Assembly (NCBI GenBank): GCA_031291415.1
Contig: JARLJB010000175.1
Coordinates: 62,001 to 126,000 of the forward strand
Source of the DNA: Telmatospirillum sp.
GTDB lineage: Bacteria > Pseudomonadota > Alphaproteobacteria > Rhodospirillales > Magnetospirillaceae
Direction of reading: 5' to 3'
Length of the DNA: 64,000 bases
The notes beneath the pieces are model-generated. The model did not search any database and was not told the DNA's origin. It worked only from the letters and a program-made list of their open reading frames with translations. The position numbers and the translations under genes were made by a program. Within the stretch, counting starts at the first letter, position 1, and each line of letters starts with the position of its first letter. This document shows positions 1 through 8,020 of the stretch, in pieces.

Positions 1-258
1 TTTGTGACATTCTTAGCAATTACCTGCAAATCTCGGCTGGGCCAATGCTGTGTTTCACAGTTATTCACAGGCACGATTATCGGTAATATTTTTAGGTATT
101 TGAAGAATATGAATGGAATGTCTATAATATAATTATAATAAAATCCAGGTGCCCAGCTCTTGGGCAGACAGTTTCGGGACAAGGAATATCGCGGGTTTGA
201 GGTGGGGTTCAAGAGGGCTTTGCACTGAGTTATCCACAGAATCTGTGGATGGATTTTT
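1..258. repeat. Left copy of an oriC-like direct repeat with DnaA-box-like sites
   Basis: This block recurs, diverged, at 1960-2216 in the same orientation. Shared elements in order are: a GTGACA..CTT.GCAAT start (1-20), TTTCACA followed by TTATTCACA (53-69), an AT-rich stretch (about 75-145), TTGAAGAA (100-107), the palindrome GCCCAGCTCTTGGGC (151-165), AAGGAATATCGCGGG (181-195), and TTATCCACAGAATCTGTGGAT (230-250). TTATTCACA (61-69) and TTATCCACA (230-238) both match the DnaA-box consensus TTATNCACA, and a weaker inverted box follows at 244-252. It touches the window edge, so it may extend further left. The sequence match is seen directly; an origin or DnaA-titration role is inference. Confidence 0.75.
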
Positions 259-670
259 GTAATATCCATTTGGGCCATCAGCTTAACGGCGTCGCCGGCA
301 AACCAGGGTGCCGGAACGATCGGCGTCAGAGTGTAACGGCATATCCCGGTATGTGATTGGATCTTGATGAGAATGGCAATCTTTGGTTGTTGTTCTTGTG
401 GCGTATCCAGGTCCATCCAAGTCGTTTTCCCGAGTTCCTCCATCGGCCGGGTCAGTGATATCTACCCGCCTTGTTTCAGGGCGGAAGGCCAATGGAACGA
501 AAAAAATAAAGTTAATAGAACATATTAGACATATCGCTGACAGCCATCCCGACGGCGGTCGGTCTGATTTTAGCGGCTATTTCATGTCGCTTTTCCGGAA
601 GTCCAAGCCAGGATACTCTGGTTGAGATGGCGACGAAAAAAGTCGTCTGAATGACACCGGTTCGGGGAGC
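259..670. other. Non-coding stretch upstream of the PleD-like gene
   Basis: About 410 bases between the left repeat and the cyclase start. Short reading frames on both strands (283-492 minus, 383-625 plus) have no credible ribosome-binding site and no recognisable protein content. A moderately AT-rich segment lies at about 495-545. I see no clear sigma-70 promoter, although the cyclase promoter must lie here or in the repeat. Confidence 0.5.
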
Positions 671-1927
671 ATGGATACGGAGCCGTCACTTATTCTGGTG
701 GTCGAGGACTCGACGTTCTTCGCTTCGGCGATAAAGCGGCTGTTGCGCGATGTGCCGATGATTGAGATCGACCATGCCGGCTCGCTGGCTGAGGCGCGTG
801 CTCTGATTGATAGCGGCCGGCGTTATGCGCTTGCTCTGGTCGATATCATCTTGCCCGACGCCGCCGACGATGAGGTGGTCGAGCTGTGTCGCGAGGCGAA
901 AATTTCGTCAGTGGTGTTCAGCGGCGTCATTTCCGTGGATTTTCGAGAGCGGTTGATGGCGCTTGGCGTTATCGACTACATCATCAAGGACACGCCGGCC
1001 AGCCTGTCGATGCTGGCTTCCGTCATCAACCGGATTCTCAAAAACAGATTCATCAAGGCGCTGGTCGTCGATGATTCACGGACGGCACGGCAATATATCC
1101 GCGATCTCCTGGAACACTACAAGTTCCAGACTTTCGTCGCCTGCGACGGCACCGAGGCGCTGGCCGTGTTGGAGGAACACCCCGATATTCGTTTGATCGT
1201 GTGCGATTTTCACATGCCCAAGATGGACGGAATTGAGATGGTCCGGGCGGTTCGTGCCTCCTATCCGCGTGAAAAATTGGCGATCATCGGCATTTCGTCC
1301 GGTGGCGGCAGCAGTACCGCCGCAATGTTCATCAAGCACGGCGCCAACGATTTCATAACCAAGCCGTTCCTGCGCGAGGAGTTCTTCTTTCGCGTCAACC
1401 AGAACATGGACACGCTTGATCTGATCTCCACCATCCAGGCGCAGGCCGATAGCGATTACCTGACAGGGCTTCATAATCGCCGCTATTTGATTGACGTCGG
1501 CGGCAAGCTCTATGCCAGTCAAAAGCGGAACAAACTGTCACTGACCGTGGCCATGATCGACATCGACCATTTCAAGCTTATCAATGACCAGTTCGGTCAC
1601 GACGCCGGGGACGACGCCCTGGTCGCTGTCTCCACCTGTCTGCGTGCCAGTCTCCGCGAGGCCGATTTGCTTTGCCGCTATGGCGGCGAGGAATTTTGCG
1701 TGCTGGCAGTCAACCTGCTGCCCGAGCATCGGAGCGACTTTTTCGAGCGCATTCGTAAGACGCTGATGGCTCAGATTATTGCCTTTGGCGACCACAGCAT
1801 CTCATTGACGGTCAGTATCGGAGTTTGCACTTCTCCCTGCACGAGTTTGGAGGGGATGGTCAGAGTGGCTGATCTCGCCATGTACGAGGCCAAGAAGGCT
1901 GGGCGGAACAGGGTCGTAATCGCCTGA
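671..1927 (+). CDS. PleD-like response regulator diguanylate cyclase (REC-REC-GGDEF)
   Basis: A 418-residue cytoplasmic protein predicted to make cyclic-di-GMP from two GTP. The first receiver domain spans roughly residues 5-120 (acidic pair E12-D13, phospho-acceptor D58). The second spans roughly 128-250 (DD at 134-135, phospho-acceptor D179 in CDFHMPKMDG, lysine in TKPF). The GGDEF domain runs from about 262 to 418 with an intact GGEEF signature (338-342) and an RxxD inhibitory site (READ, 329-332), so synthesis and product feedback inhibition both look possible. This order matches Caulobacter PleD. No partner kinase is adjacent. The ATG is preceded closely by CGGGGAG, so initiation may be weak. 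The gene lies between two DnaA-box repeat blocks. Confidence 0.9.
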   Translation: MDTEPSLILVVEDSTFFASAIKRLLRDVPMIEIDHAGSLAEARALIDSGRRYALALVDIILPDAADDEVVELCREAKISSVVFSGVISVDFRERLMALGVIDYIIKDTPASLSMLASVINRILKNRFIKALVVDDSRTARQYIRDLLEHYKFQTFVACDGTEALAVLEEHPDIRLIVCDFHMPKMDGIEMVRAVRASYPREKLAIIGISSGGGSSTAAMFIKHGANDFITKPFLREEFFFRVNQNMDTLDLISTIQAQADSDYLTGLHNRRYLIDVGGKLYASQKRNKLSLTVAMIDIDHFKLINDQFGHDAGDDALVAVSTCLRASLREADLLCRYGGEEFCVLAVNLLPEHRSDFFERIRKTLMAQIIAFGDHSISLTVSIGVCTSPCTSLEGMVRVADLAMYEAKKAGRNRVVIA

Positions 1928-1959
1928 TGTGTGGCGGTCGCATGGTGTGGCGCCAAGGT

Positions 1960-2216
1960 ATTGTGACAATCTTGGCAATCATGTCTAAGCCGTAGTCTGA
2001 ATGGTATTTTGTTTCACATTTATTCACAGCCTGGAATTAGGAAAATATTATATAATAATTTGAAGAAATATGTCGTCGATCCAATGAAGTGCCAACAAAA
2101 TGTCACTGCCCAGCTCTTGGGCAGATAGTTCCGCAATAAGGAATATCGCGGGATTCTGCCGGAGTCTGGATGGCTTTGCACCGAGTTATCCACAGAATCT
2201 GTGGATTGATTTTTGG
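1960..2216. repeat. Right copy of the oriC-like direct repeat
   Basis: Second copy of the 1-258 block, same orientation, offset by about 1,956-1,960 bases. It keeps TTATTCACA (2020-2028), the AT-rich stretch (about 2035-2070), TTGAAGAA (2060-2067), GCCCAGCTCTTGGGC (2108-2122), AAGGAATATCGCGGG (2138-2152), and TTATCCACAGAATCTGTGGAT (2186-2206), with a weaker inverted box at 2200-2208. Bases between these elements have drifted while the elements and their spacing stayed nearly fixed, which argues for selection on the sites. The function as an origin, DnaA-titration or regulatory locus is inferred. Confidence 0.75.
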
Positions 2217-2303
2217 AACCTTCATTGGACGATGCTTTCCGGCCCACGGCTGTCCTGCACAGTTTGTGCTCGCCAACTGTTACGTGGCAGCCGCGGCCAC
2301 AAA

Positions 2304-2392
2304 CCGTCATTGCCGGACTTGAACCGGCAGTCCATGGCAGCATCGTTTGGTTCGGCCATGTGGATACCCGTGTCAAGCACGGGTATGACGGT
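2304..2392. repeat. REP-type dispersed palindrome
   Basis: The left arm (ACCGTCATTGCCGG..TTGA..CGG..TCCATG) pairs imperfectly with the right arm (CATGTGGATACCCG..TCAA..CGGGTATGACGGT). Both arms have the CGTCAT / ATGACG ends and CCGG..TTGA core of the intergenic palindromes scattered in many alphaproteobacterial genomes. It lies between the right oriC-like repeat and the 3' end of the reductase gene and can fold into a long hairpin in RNA from either strand. Confidence 0.7.
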
Positions 2393-2441
2393 GTTGGGCT
2401 GAACAACCCGGCATAATGCCCGAACCGGGCCGGACAAAGCC

Positions 2442-4094
2442 CTACAGTTTGGGCGGAATGCCGGGGTCGAGATTGGCTTTGATGCCGCCCGAAAAGCTGC
2501 TGACCTGGAAACCCGTCTGCATCAGAACGCGGGCGGCGAAGTAGCTCATTTTTCCAAATGAGCAGAGAGTAACCACCGGGCGTTGGCGATCCAGTTTGTC
2601 CAGATTTCCGCGTAACGTCGTGATGGGGATGTTCATCGCGCCGGCTATTGGATAGGCATCGGCCAGCGGTTTCGGCCGGACGTCGATCAACTGCACGACC
2701 GGGTCATCGGGCAGGCTGTCTGTCCTGACAACCAGGCCGTCACGGAGGTTGGTGGCGGCAAAGCCCGCCAGATTGACGATGTCCTTGGCCGATCCGTAGG
2801 GAGGCGCGTAGGCGAGTTCGAGATGACAGAGATCTTCCACGATCATTCTGGCGGCGATCGCGGTTGCCAGGACGTCGAGCCTTTTGTCGACGCCCTCGTG
2901 GCCGGTGGCTTGGGCGCCGAGCAGACGACCGGTCTTCGCCTCCCAGCAGATTTTCAGGGTCAGCGGCCGGGCGCCGGGGAAGTAGGTGGCGTGCTGGTAG
3001 TCGTTGACCGTCACGGTCTCATAGTCGATCCCGGCATTCTGCAGACGCTGCTCTGTCCAACCGGTCACTCCGGTTGCCACTTCGAAGGCGCGGACGATGG
3101 CCGTGCCCATCGAGCCGGGGTAGGGGCGTGCCCTGTCGCCCAGGAAAAGATGATCGGCGGCGACCCGGCCCTGCCGGTTGGCCGGACCACCCAGGGGTAC
3201 CGCGGTTTGGCCGTGCAGAACCCGATCCTCGGTTTCCACGGCGTCGCCGGCCGCGTAGATGTCGGGGTCGGAGGTTTGCATGAATCCGTTGACGACAATG
3301 TGTCCCCGGTTGCCCAATTGCAGACCTGCTTCGCGCGCCAGGCTGGTTTCAGGCCTGACGCCGATGGACATTACAACAAAATCCGCCTCCAGGATCTTGC
3401 CCGATGCCAAGTGGGTCTGGACGGTCCCGTTCGCAGTCTGGAAACGCGTGACCTGTTGACCCAGATGCAGGTCGATGCCATTGCGGCGCAGTTCCTGTTC
3501 CAAGAGGAGGGTCATCTTGGCGTCGAGCTGCGGAAGGACATGCGCTTGCAACTCCACCAAATGGATGTCGATGCCTTTACGATGCAGTTGTTCCGCCATT
3601 TCCAGGCCGATGAAGCCGGCCCCGATGACCACGGCCCGCTTGCCGGTTTGCACAGCACTGGCGATTCGGTCCATGTCCGTCAGACTGCGCAGCGTGAAAA
3701 TGCGCGAATCGTCCACGCCCGGCATCGGCGGCACGACCGGCGCGGCGCCCGGCGCAAGCATCAATTTATCGTAGGCGAGCCATTCGTTCTGTCCACTTTG
3801 CAGATCCCGGACGAGGACCCGCTTGCTGGAGCGGTCGATGCTGACGGCTTCCGTCCGCGTCCGGACATCGAGATTCAGCAGTGCCTTCAAAGATTGCGGT
3901 GTTTGCACCGCCAACGCGTTCCGCGAGGGAATCTCGCCGCCGACATGGTAGGGCAGGCCGCAGTTGGCGAAGGACACGTCGGGACCTCGCTCGATCATCG
4001 TGATATGCGCATTTTCCCGAAGCCGCCGCGCTCGCGCCGCGAAGGACGCCCCGCCAGCGACGCCGCCGATGACCAGCAATTCAATCGATTCCAT
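2442..4094 (-). CDS. CoA-disulfide / persulfide reductase with C-terminal rhodanese domain
   Basis: A 550-residue flavoprotein. An FAD-binding Gly motif sits at residues 10-16, the active-site cysteine of this family is C45 in NCGLPYH, and a second nucleotide-binding motif (GAGFIGLEMAE) lies mid-protein. A rhodanese domain fills about 466-550 with its cysteine at C511. The order and length match CoADR-RHD fusions such as Shewanella Npsr, which reduce CoA persulfide or polysulfide with NAD(P)H. The rhodanese loop reads CSFGKMS rather than the usual CxxGxRS/T. The ATG at 4094 has a good GGAGAAG site; an upstream extension would run into the divergent regulator. The neighbouring SqrR-like repressor supports a sulfane-sulfur role. 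Confidence 0.85.
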   Translation of the reverse strand: MESIELLVIGGVAGGASFAARARRLRENAHITMIERGPDVSFANCGLPYHVGGEIPSRNALAVQTPQSLKALLNLDVRTRTEAVSIDRSSKRVLVRDLQSGQNEWLAYDKLMLAPGAAPVVPPMPGVDDSRIFTLRSLTDMDRIASAVQTGKRAVVIGAGFIGLEMAEQLHRKGIDIHLVELQAHVLPQLDAKMTLLLEQELRRNGIDLHLGQQVTRFQTANGTVQTHLASGKILEADFVVMSIGVRPETSLAREAGLQLGNRGHIVVNGFMQTSDPDIYAAGDAVETEDRVLHGQTAVPLGGPANRQGRVAADHLFLGDRARPYPGSMGTAIVRAFEVATGVTGWTEQRLQNAGIDYETVTVNDYQHATYFPGARPLTLKICWEAKTGRLLGAQATGHEGVDKRLDVLATAIAARMIVEDLCHLELAYAPPYGSAKDIVNLAGFAATNLRDGLVVRTDSLPDDPVVQLIDVRPKPLADAYPIAGAMNIPITTLRGNLDKLDRQRPVVTLCSFGKMSYFAARVLMQTGFQVSSFSGGIKANLDPGIPPKL

Positions 4095-4167
4095 GACTCT
4101 TCTCCGGAAACGGTTTGGCTGCCGTCGGTCCCGACAGGGATGGCGGCGAGACGATCTATTGATGCAT

Positions 4168-4187
4168 ATTATATAAAAATATATAAT
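4168..4187. promoter_or_regulatory. Palindromic operator between the reductase and its ArsR-type regulator
   Basis: ATTATATA-AAAA-TATATAAT is a perfect 8-bp inverted repeat with a 4-bp spacer in the 125-bp gap between the divergent reductase and repressor genes. It overlaps a TATAAT-like -10 for the repressor gene, so binding could control both directions. BigR and SqrR proteins bind AT-rich palindromes in comparable divergent promoters. The palindrome is seen directly; the binding assignment is inferred. Confidence 0.65.
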
Positions 4188-4219
4188 GTTGTCCAATGAT
4201 GATTGGAGCTGTCGCGGAT

Positions 4220-4549
4220 ATGGACAAACCACCGTTCGACATCGAGAAGATGCGGATTGCCGCCGGTGAGGCGACGGCGATGTTGCGTGCCTTGGCCAAT
4301 GAGGACCGTCTGTTGTTGCTGTGCCAGCTTAGCCCGGGCGAAAAATGCGTCGGTGAGTTGGAGGCGCTGCTGGATCTCCATCAACCGTCGCTGTCGCAGC
4401 AGTTGGGTGTGCTGCGGGCGGAAGGTCTGGTGACGACCCGCCGTGAAGGAAAACGCATCTATTACTCGGTTGCGGATCCTAACGTGCTTGCCGTTCTTGA
4501 GACGCTTTATGCGCTCTATTGCCCGCAGCCGGAATCCGCCGGGTCGTGA
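4220..4549 (+). CDS. BigR/SqrR-type persulfide-sensing ArsR repressor
   Basis: A 109-residue winged-helix repressor. Its HTH region (LHQPSLSQQLGVLRAEGLV) and wing (TTRREGKRIYY) match the BigR/YgaV/SqrR branch of the ArsR family. Cysteines C35 and C101 are 66 residues apart, the same spacing as the sensing pair C41/C107 of Rhodobacter SqrR, where persulfides form a tetrasulfide link and release DNA; C43 is extra. I chose the ATG at 4220 because GGAG lies 11 bases upstream, while the ATGs at 4196 and 4199 abut the -10-like sequence and have no site. It probably represses itself and the divergent reductase through the palindrome at 4168-4187. Confidence 0.85.
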   Translation: MDKPPFDIEKMRIAAGEATAMLRALANEDRLLLLCQLSPGEKCVGELEALLDLHQPSLSQQLGVLRAEGLVTTRREGKRIYYSVADPNVLAVLETLYALYCPQPESAGS

Positions 4550-4597
4550 GCGTGCCGCTATACCAACCGGGAAAAGTCAGGGAGAACTCGTCTTTCT

Positions 4598-6010
4598 TCA
4601 ACGTCCCGTCAGGATGCGATCGATCAGTTGTCCGACCGTCGGGATAAATCCATTCGAATAGAACGGATCGGTGGAGAAGCGATGGCCGCAATGCCCGCTG
4701 AACATCAGATTGTGTTCGACGATCTCTTCTTTATCTCCCTTATGAGCTATGGCCTGCAGTGTTTTCTGGATGCAATAACTGCGTGGATCCGGTTTTTTAC
4801 CGGTATTATGATTGGCCGCGTGTTGGCTCCATGTCGAGAATCGGCATTCGTTGAGACACCCCACACAGCTCGACTGGTCAGCCCGGATCTCTGCCGCCTT
4901 TTGCGGCGTCACGAAGATCAACGTGTCGTCCGGTGTTGGCAGCGCTTCGGTGAAGCCTTGCCGTTGCCATGCCTCGACGCGCTGACGGTCGTCCGCCGTC
5001 AGATAGACCGCCTGCTTGCGAGGTGAGGTTTGGAATGCGACCTGGTGCTCGCCGTCCTGTTCGGGGAGAAAGGGCACTTGGCGTTCGCTACGGTCGCGCA
5101 GATCCCGAACGAAGCTGTTGTTGACGGCCGACGAATAAAACCCGGTCGGACTGAACCGATTCAAAAATACGTCGCCCCATTTCAAGGTCAGCAGCTTCCG
5201 CTTCCAGGCCGCGCCGATGGGGCTTTCCCGGGTTAGCAGTGGACGGGTGCCAAATTGAAAGGCGATCGGTCCCAGATCGGCATTGTCGATCCAATCTTCC
5301 CATTCCTCCAACCACCAGACATTGCCGGCCACGATGATCGGCCGGTCGCCCAGGCCGAACGAGCGCATCAGCTTGCGCAAGGCGTGCACGCGCGGGAACG
5401 GGTCCTCCGGTCGCGCCGGGTCTTCACCATGGGACAGGCCGTTGTGCCCACCGGCCAGCCAGGGATCCTCGTACACGACGCCGCCCAGCAGATCGGCGGC
5501 CTTATGATACGCTCTCCGCCATAGCGCGTTGAAGGCGCGGGCCGAGGAAATGATCGGGTAGTAGTGGACGTTGAAGCGCGCTGCGATCTCGCCAAGGCGA
5601 TAGGGCATGCCGGCCCCGCAGGTCAGGCCGTGGATCAATCCGCGGGCTTTTTCGAGAACGGCGGCGATGATCTGTTCGCTGCCGGCCATTTCCCACATGA
5701 AATTGGCATGAATGCGCCCATTGCCCTGCGCCAGGTCGTGCGCGATATGCGCCTGGGCGATTCCCCCTTCGATGGCATGGGCGACCAGTTCCTCGTGCCG
5801 TTCCTGTCGGGTTCTGGCGTGATAGGCGGGTTCGATGGGGCGTCCAAGAGCATCTTGGCTGTCGGCGTTTACGGCGCTTAACGTTCCAATGCCGCCACTG
5901 GCGGCCCAATGGCCGGCCGAGACGCCGGTGGTGATGGAGATGCCCTTGCCGCCCTCGACCAAGGGAAGAACTTCGACACCGCCCATCCGGATTGGATTGA
6001 TGGCTTTCAT
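4598..6010 (-). CDS. Nitronate monooxygenase-like FMN oxidoreductase with Cys-rich tail
   Basis: A 470-residue TIM-barrel flavoprotein of the 2-nitropropane dioxygenase / nitronate monooxygenase superfamily, seen from the GGVEVLPLVEGGKGI start, the HGLTCGAGMPY segment and the GDRPIIVAGNVWW region. It is longer than a typical nitronate monooxygenase (about 320-380 residues). The C-terminal addition contains CVGCLNEC and further Cys and His residues (SYC, SGHCGHRFS) that could bind a metal or an iron-sulfur cluster. The substrate is unknown. It is convergent with the repressor gene (48-bp gap) and divergent from the PHB depolymerase gene. GGGAG lies about 8 bases before the start. Confidence 0.75.
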   Translation of the reverse strand: MKAINPIRMGGVEVLPLVEGGKGISITTGVSAGHWAASGGIGTLSAVNADSQDALGRPIEPAYHARTRQERHEELVAHAIEGGIAQAHIAHDLAQGNGRIHANFMWEMAGSEQIIAAVLEKARGLIHGLTCGAGMPYRLGEIAARFNVHYYPIISSARAFNALWRRAYHKAADLLGGVVYEDPWLAGGHNGLSHGEDPARPEDPFPRVHALRKLMRSFGLGDRPIIVAGNVWWLEEWEDWIDNADLGPIAFQFGTRPLLTRESPIGAAWKRKLLTLKWGDVFLNRFSPTGFYSSAVNNSFVRDLRDRSERQVPFLPEQDGEHQVAFQTSPRKQAVYLTADDRQRVEAWQRQGFTEALPTPDDTLIFVTPQKAAEIRADQSSCVGCLNECRFSTWSQHAANHNTGKKPDPRSYCIQKTLQAIAHKGDKEEIVEHNLMFSGHCGHRFSTDPFYSNGFIPTVGQLIDRILTGR

Positions 6011-6306
6011 CTGAACACTCCCGAAGCGGCCGCTGATCGCAGCCGTTCATTTCCCGAAATGACGCTTTCTGTCGGCGAAATGGCAACCGTTGACGTCGCT
6101 TCTTCCGCCATCTTTGACCAGAAGTGTCCTCAACCTGTGCTGCCGTTTAATTCCTCAGAGATGATGGTACTCGCCTCGTTTGCCCGTCACACTATCCAGT
6201 GCGTCGCACTGGCCGGAAAAATCAAGAATATCCCAGATTATTCGCCCATTGGTTGTGACGAACGATTATGCTGCGATGCACAACAGCAGTCGGGGAGAAG
6301 ATGACC

Positions 6307-7314
6307 ATGTCACCCTTCCTCAAAATTTCCATCGCCGCGGCCTGTTTGGCCTGGTCGGTTCCGGCGGATGCCGCGGATAAACTCGCCGCGTTGCGGGCCG
6401 ATCCGGCGCGAACGTCGATCTCCGGACTTTCGTCCGGTGCCTTCATGGCCGTGCAATATGATGTCGCCTTTTCCGGCTCGGTGCTGGGTGTCGGCGTCGT
6501 GGCGGGCGGTCCCTATAATTGCGCCTATGTGAATTTCGGCGGCATCGCAACCTGCATGCAGGGGGCCCCGCTGGCGTCCTCGTCCTACATGGCCGCCGTT
6601 GGCTTTGCGTCCCTCGGGCAAATCGATCCGGTGGAAAATCTTGCAAAAGGCAAAGTCTATCTGTTCAGCGGCACCAAGGATTCCGTCGTTGCACCCGCAG
6701 TGATGGATGCGGTTCGTGATTTCTATAAGTTCGCGAAAGTGCCGCCGGCCAATCTCGTCTACAGCAATCGCGTCGCGGCTGGTCATGCTTTCTTGTCGCC
6801 GAAATTTGGCGGTGATTGCGCGGCGACGGCTCCGCCTTACGTCGACATGTGTACCGTGAATGGGCAACTCTACGACCAGCCTGGGGCCGTCTTGGCAGAG
6901 CTCTACGGAAAATTGGCAGCCAAAGCTGCTGTGCTGTCGTCAGCACCAGTGGCCTTCGATCAAAGGGAGTTCGCGACTGGGATGAATGGGATGGCGGAAA
7001 GCGGCTACGTTTACGTTCCCGCCACCTGTCAAAGCAGCGGCGGCGCCGGCTGTGCCGTTCATGTGGTTTTCCATGGGTGCAAGCAAGGGGCAGGCGAGGT
7101 GGGCGACGATATCTACGGCAGGCTCGGCTATAATGATTGGGCCGACACCAACAAGATAATCGTCCTCTACCCGCAAGTCGATCCCACCACCATTCCCCTT
7201 AATCCGGAAGGGTGCTGGGACTGGTGGGGTTACACCGGGCTCGACTTCCAGACAAAATCCGGGCAACAACTCTCGACCATTCGGGCGATGGTCGGACGGC
7301 TTACCGGCCAGTAG
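6307..7314 (+). CDS. phaZ: Secreted poly(3-hydroxybutyrate) depolymerase (PhaZ-type)
   Basis: A 335-residue protein with a Sec signal (about residues 1-22, ending VPADA) and an esterase fold. The lipase box is GLSSG, followed by an Asp in GTKDSVV and a His in AAGHAF as a likely Ser-Asp-His triad. The C-terminal VVFHGCKQG and EGCWDWWGY segments are typical of PHB depolymerases related to the periplasmic enzyme of Rhodospirillum rubrum. It would hydrolyse PHB or its oligomers outside the cytoplasm. I prefer the ATG at 6307 because GGGGAG at 6292-6297 is 9 bases away; an ATG at 6301 is too close, and 6268 would add residues ahead of the signal peptide. Confidence 0.85.
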   Translation: MSPFLKISIAAACLAWSVPADAADKLAALRADPARTSISGLSSGAFMAVQYDVAFSGSVLGVGVVAGGPYNCAYVNFGGIATCMQGAPLASSSYMAAVGFASLGQIDPVENLAKGKVYLFSGTKDSVVAPAVMDAVRDFYKFAKVPPANLVYSNRVAAGHAFLSPKFGGDCAATAPPYVDMCTVNGQLYDQPGAVLAELYGKLAAKAAVLSSAPVAFDQREFATGMNGMAESGYVYVPATCQSSGGAGCAVHVVFHGCKQGAGEVGDDIYGRLGYNDWADTNKIIVLYPQVDPTTIPLNPEGCWDWWGYTGLDFQTKSGQQLSTIRAMVGRLTGQ

Positions 7315-7429
7315 CACGGCTTACAGGGGCAATCGACGGAGTTCGATTGCCCCGCCTATTTCTTCGTCTCCGCGAGACGTGGTATGAGCGTGTCTTCCCC
7401 GTGCGTGCAATGAGAAAGAAGCCAATGCC

Positions 7430-8020
7430 ATGGAACATCAAGCCGATGCGAATGAAACAGCGAAAAAAGGGGAGGGAAAGGAATATGAGCACTTTTACCG
7501 GTTCCATCTCCCGCATGTGCATTTGAGTTCGGTCTATGGCGACGACTGGTTTTCGCTGAAAGCAGAGGCCTTCGCGCGCTTTTTTGGCACACCGGTCTTT
7601 CTCTTGGCACAGACGGCGATCGTGGCCGTCTGGATCTTGATCAACGTTCTCGGGCTTGCGACGTTCGACGTCTACCCATTTATCCTCCTTAACCTGGCGT
7701 TCAGTCTGCAGGCGGCCTATGCGGCGCCGTTGATTTTGCTGGCGCAAACCAGGCAGGCCGACCGCGACAAGGCGCACGCGCTGGCGGATGCCGAGCATCG
7801 CGAGGCTCTGCATCGCGCCAGTGAGGAGCGCCAGGCAATGGGTGAGCGGCAAACCGCGCTGCTCGTCGATATGGTCAAGCAGAACACGTTGCTTACCGAA
7901 ACCGTCAAGGCATTGACGGAGCGCGTCGAGGTGTTGACGCTTGAGGTCCACAAAAGTGTTGTGCCCCCGGACATATCCGATCGCAAAAAGACGCCGCTCC
8001 AAAGCCCGAGCGGCGCTTGA
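7430..8020 (+). CDS. DUF1003 family membrane protein
   Basis: A 196-residue protein. The DUF1003 core has two transmembrane helices (about residues 54-74 and 83-105), framed by WFSLKAEAFARFFGTP and by NLAFSLQAAYAAPLIL. A long charged, probably coiled-coil C-terminus follows (about 108-180). The family has no established biochemical role. The last codons (PSGA-stop) come from a 33-bp repeat recurring at 8061-8093, so the repeat has supplied the natural end of this gene. A weak AAAGAAG precedes the ATG. Confidence 0.8.
   Translation: MEHQADANETAKKGEGKEYEHFYRFHLPHVHLSSVYGDDWFSLKAEAFARFFGTPVFLLAQTAIVAVWILINVLGLATFDVYPFILLNLAFSLQAAYAAPLILLAQTRQADRDKAHALADAEHREALHRASEERQAMGERQTALLVDMVKQNTLLTETVKALTERVEVLTLEVHKSVVPPDISDRKKTPLQSPSGA

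Larger units (their letters stand above)
1928..2441. other. Intergenic region holding the right repeat and a REP palindrome
   Basis: About 510 bases with no credible gene. It contains the right DnaA-box repeat (1960-2216) and a REP-type palindrome (2304-2392). Short frames on both strands here translate the palindrome and are not genes. Confidence 0.6.

Noticed and set aside
1..258. Calling the DnaA-box block the proven chromosomal origin
   Set aside because: Boxes and AT-rich DNA are suggestive, but no dnaA, gidA or hemE neighbour is visible and skew cannot be computed here.
283..625. Short open frames on both strands upstream of the PleD-like gene
   Set aside because: No ribosome-binding site, low-complexity Arg/Ser-rich translations, and overlap on both strands.
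2020..2437. Open frames through the right repeat and REP element
   Set aside because: Their peptides are translations of the REP palindrome, a known source of false genes in alphaproteobacteria.
2823..4199. 458-codon open frame antisense to the reductase gene
   Set aside because: Shadow of the GC-rich reductase gene; the other strand has all the flavoprotein motifs.
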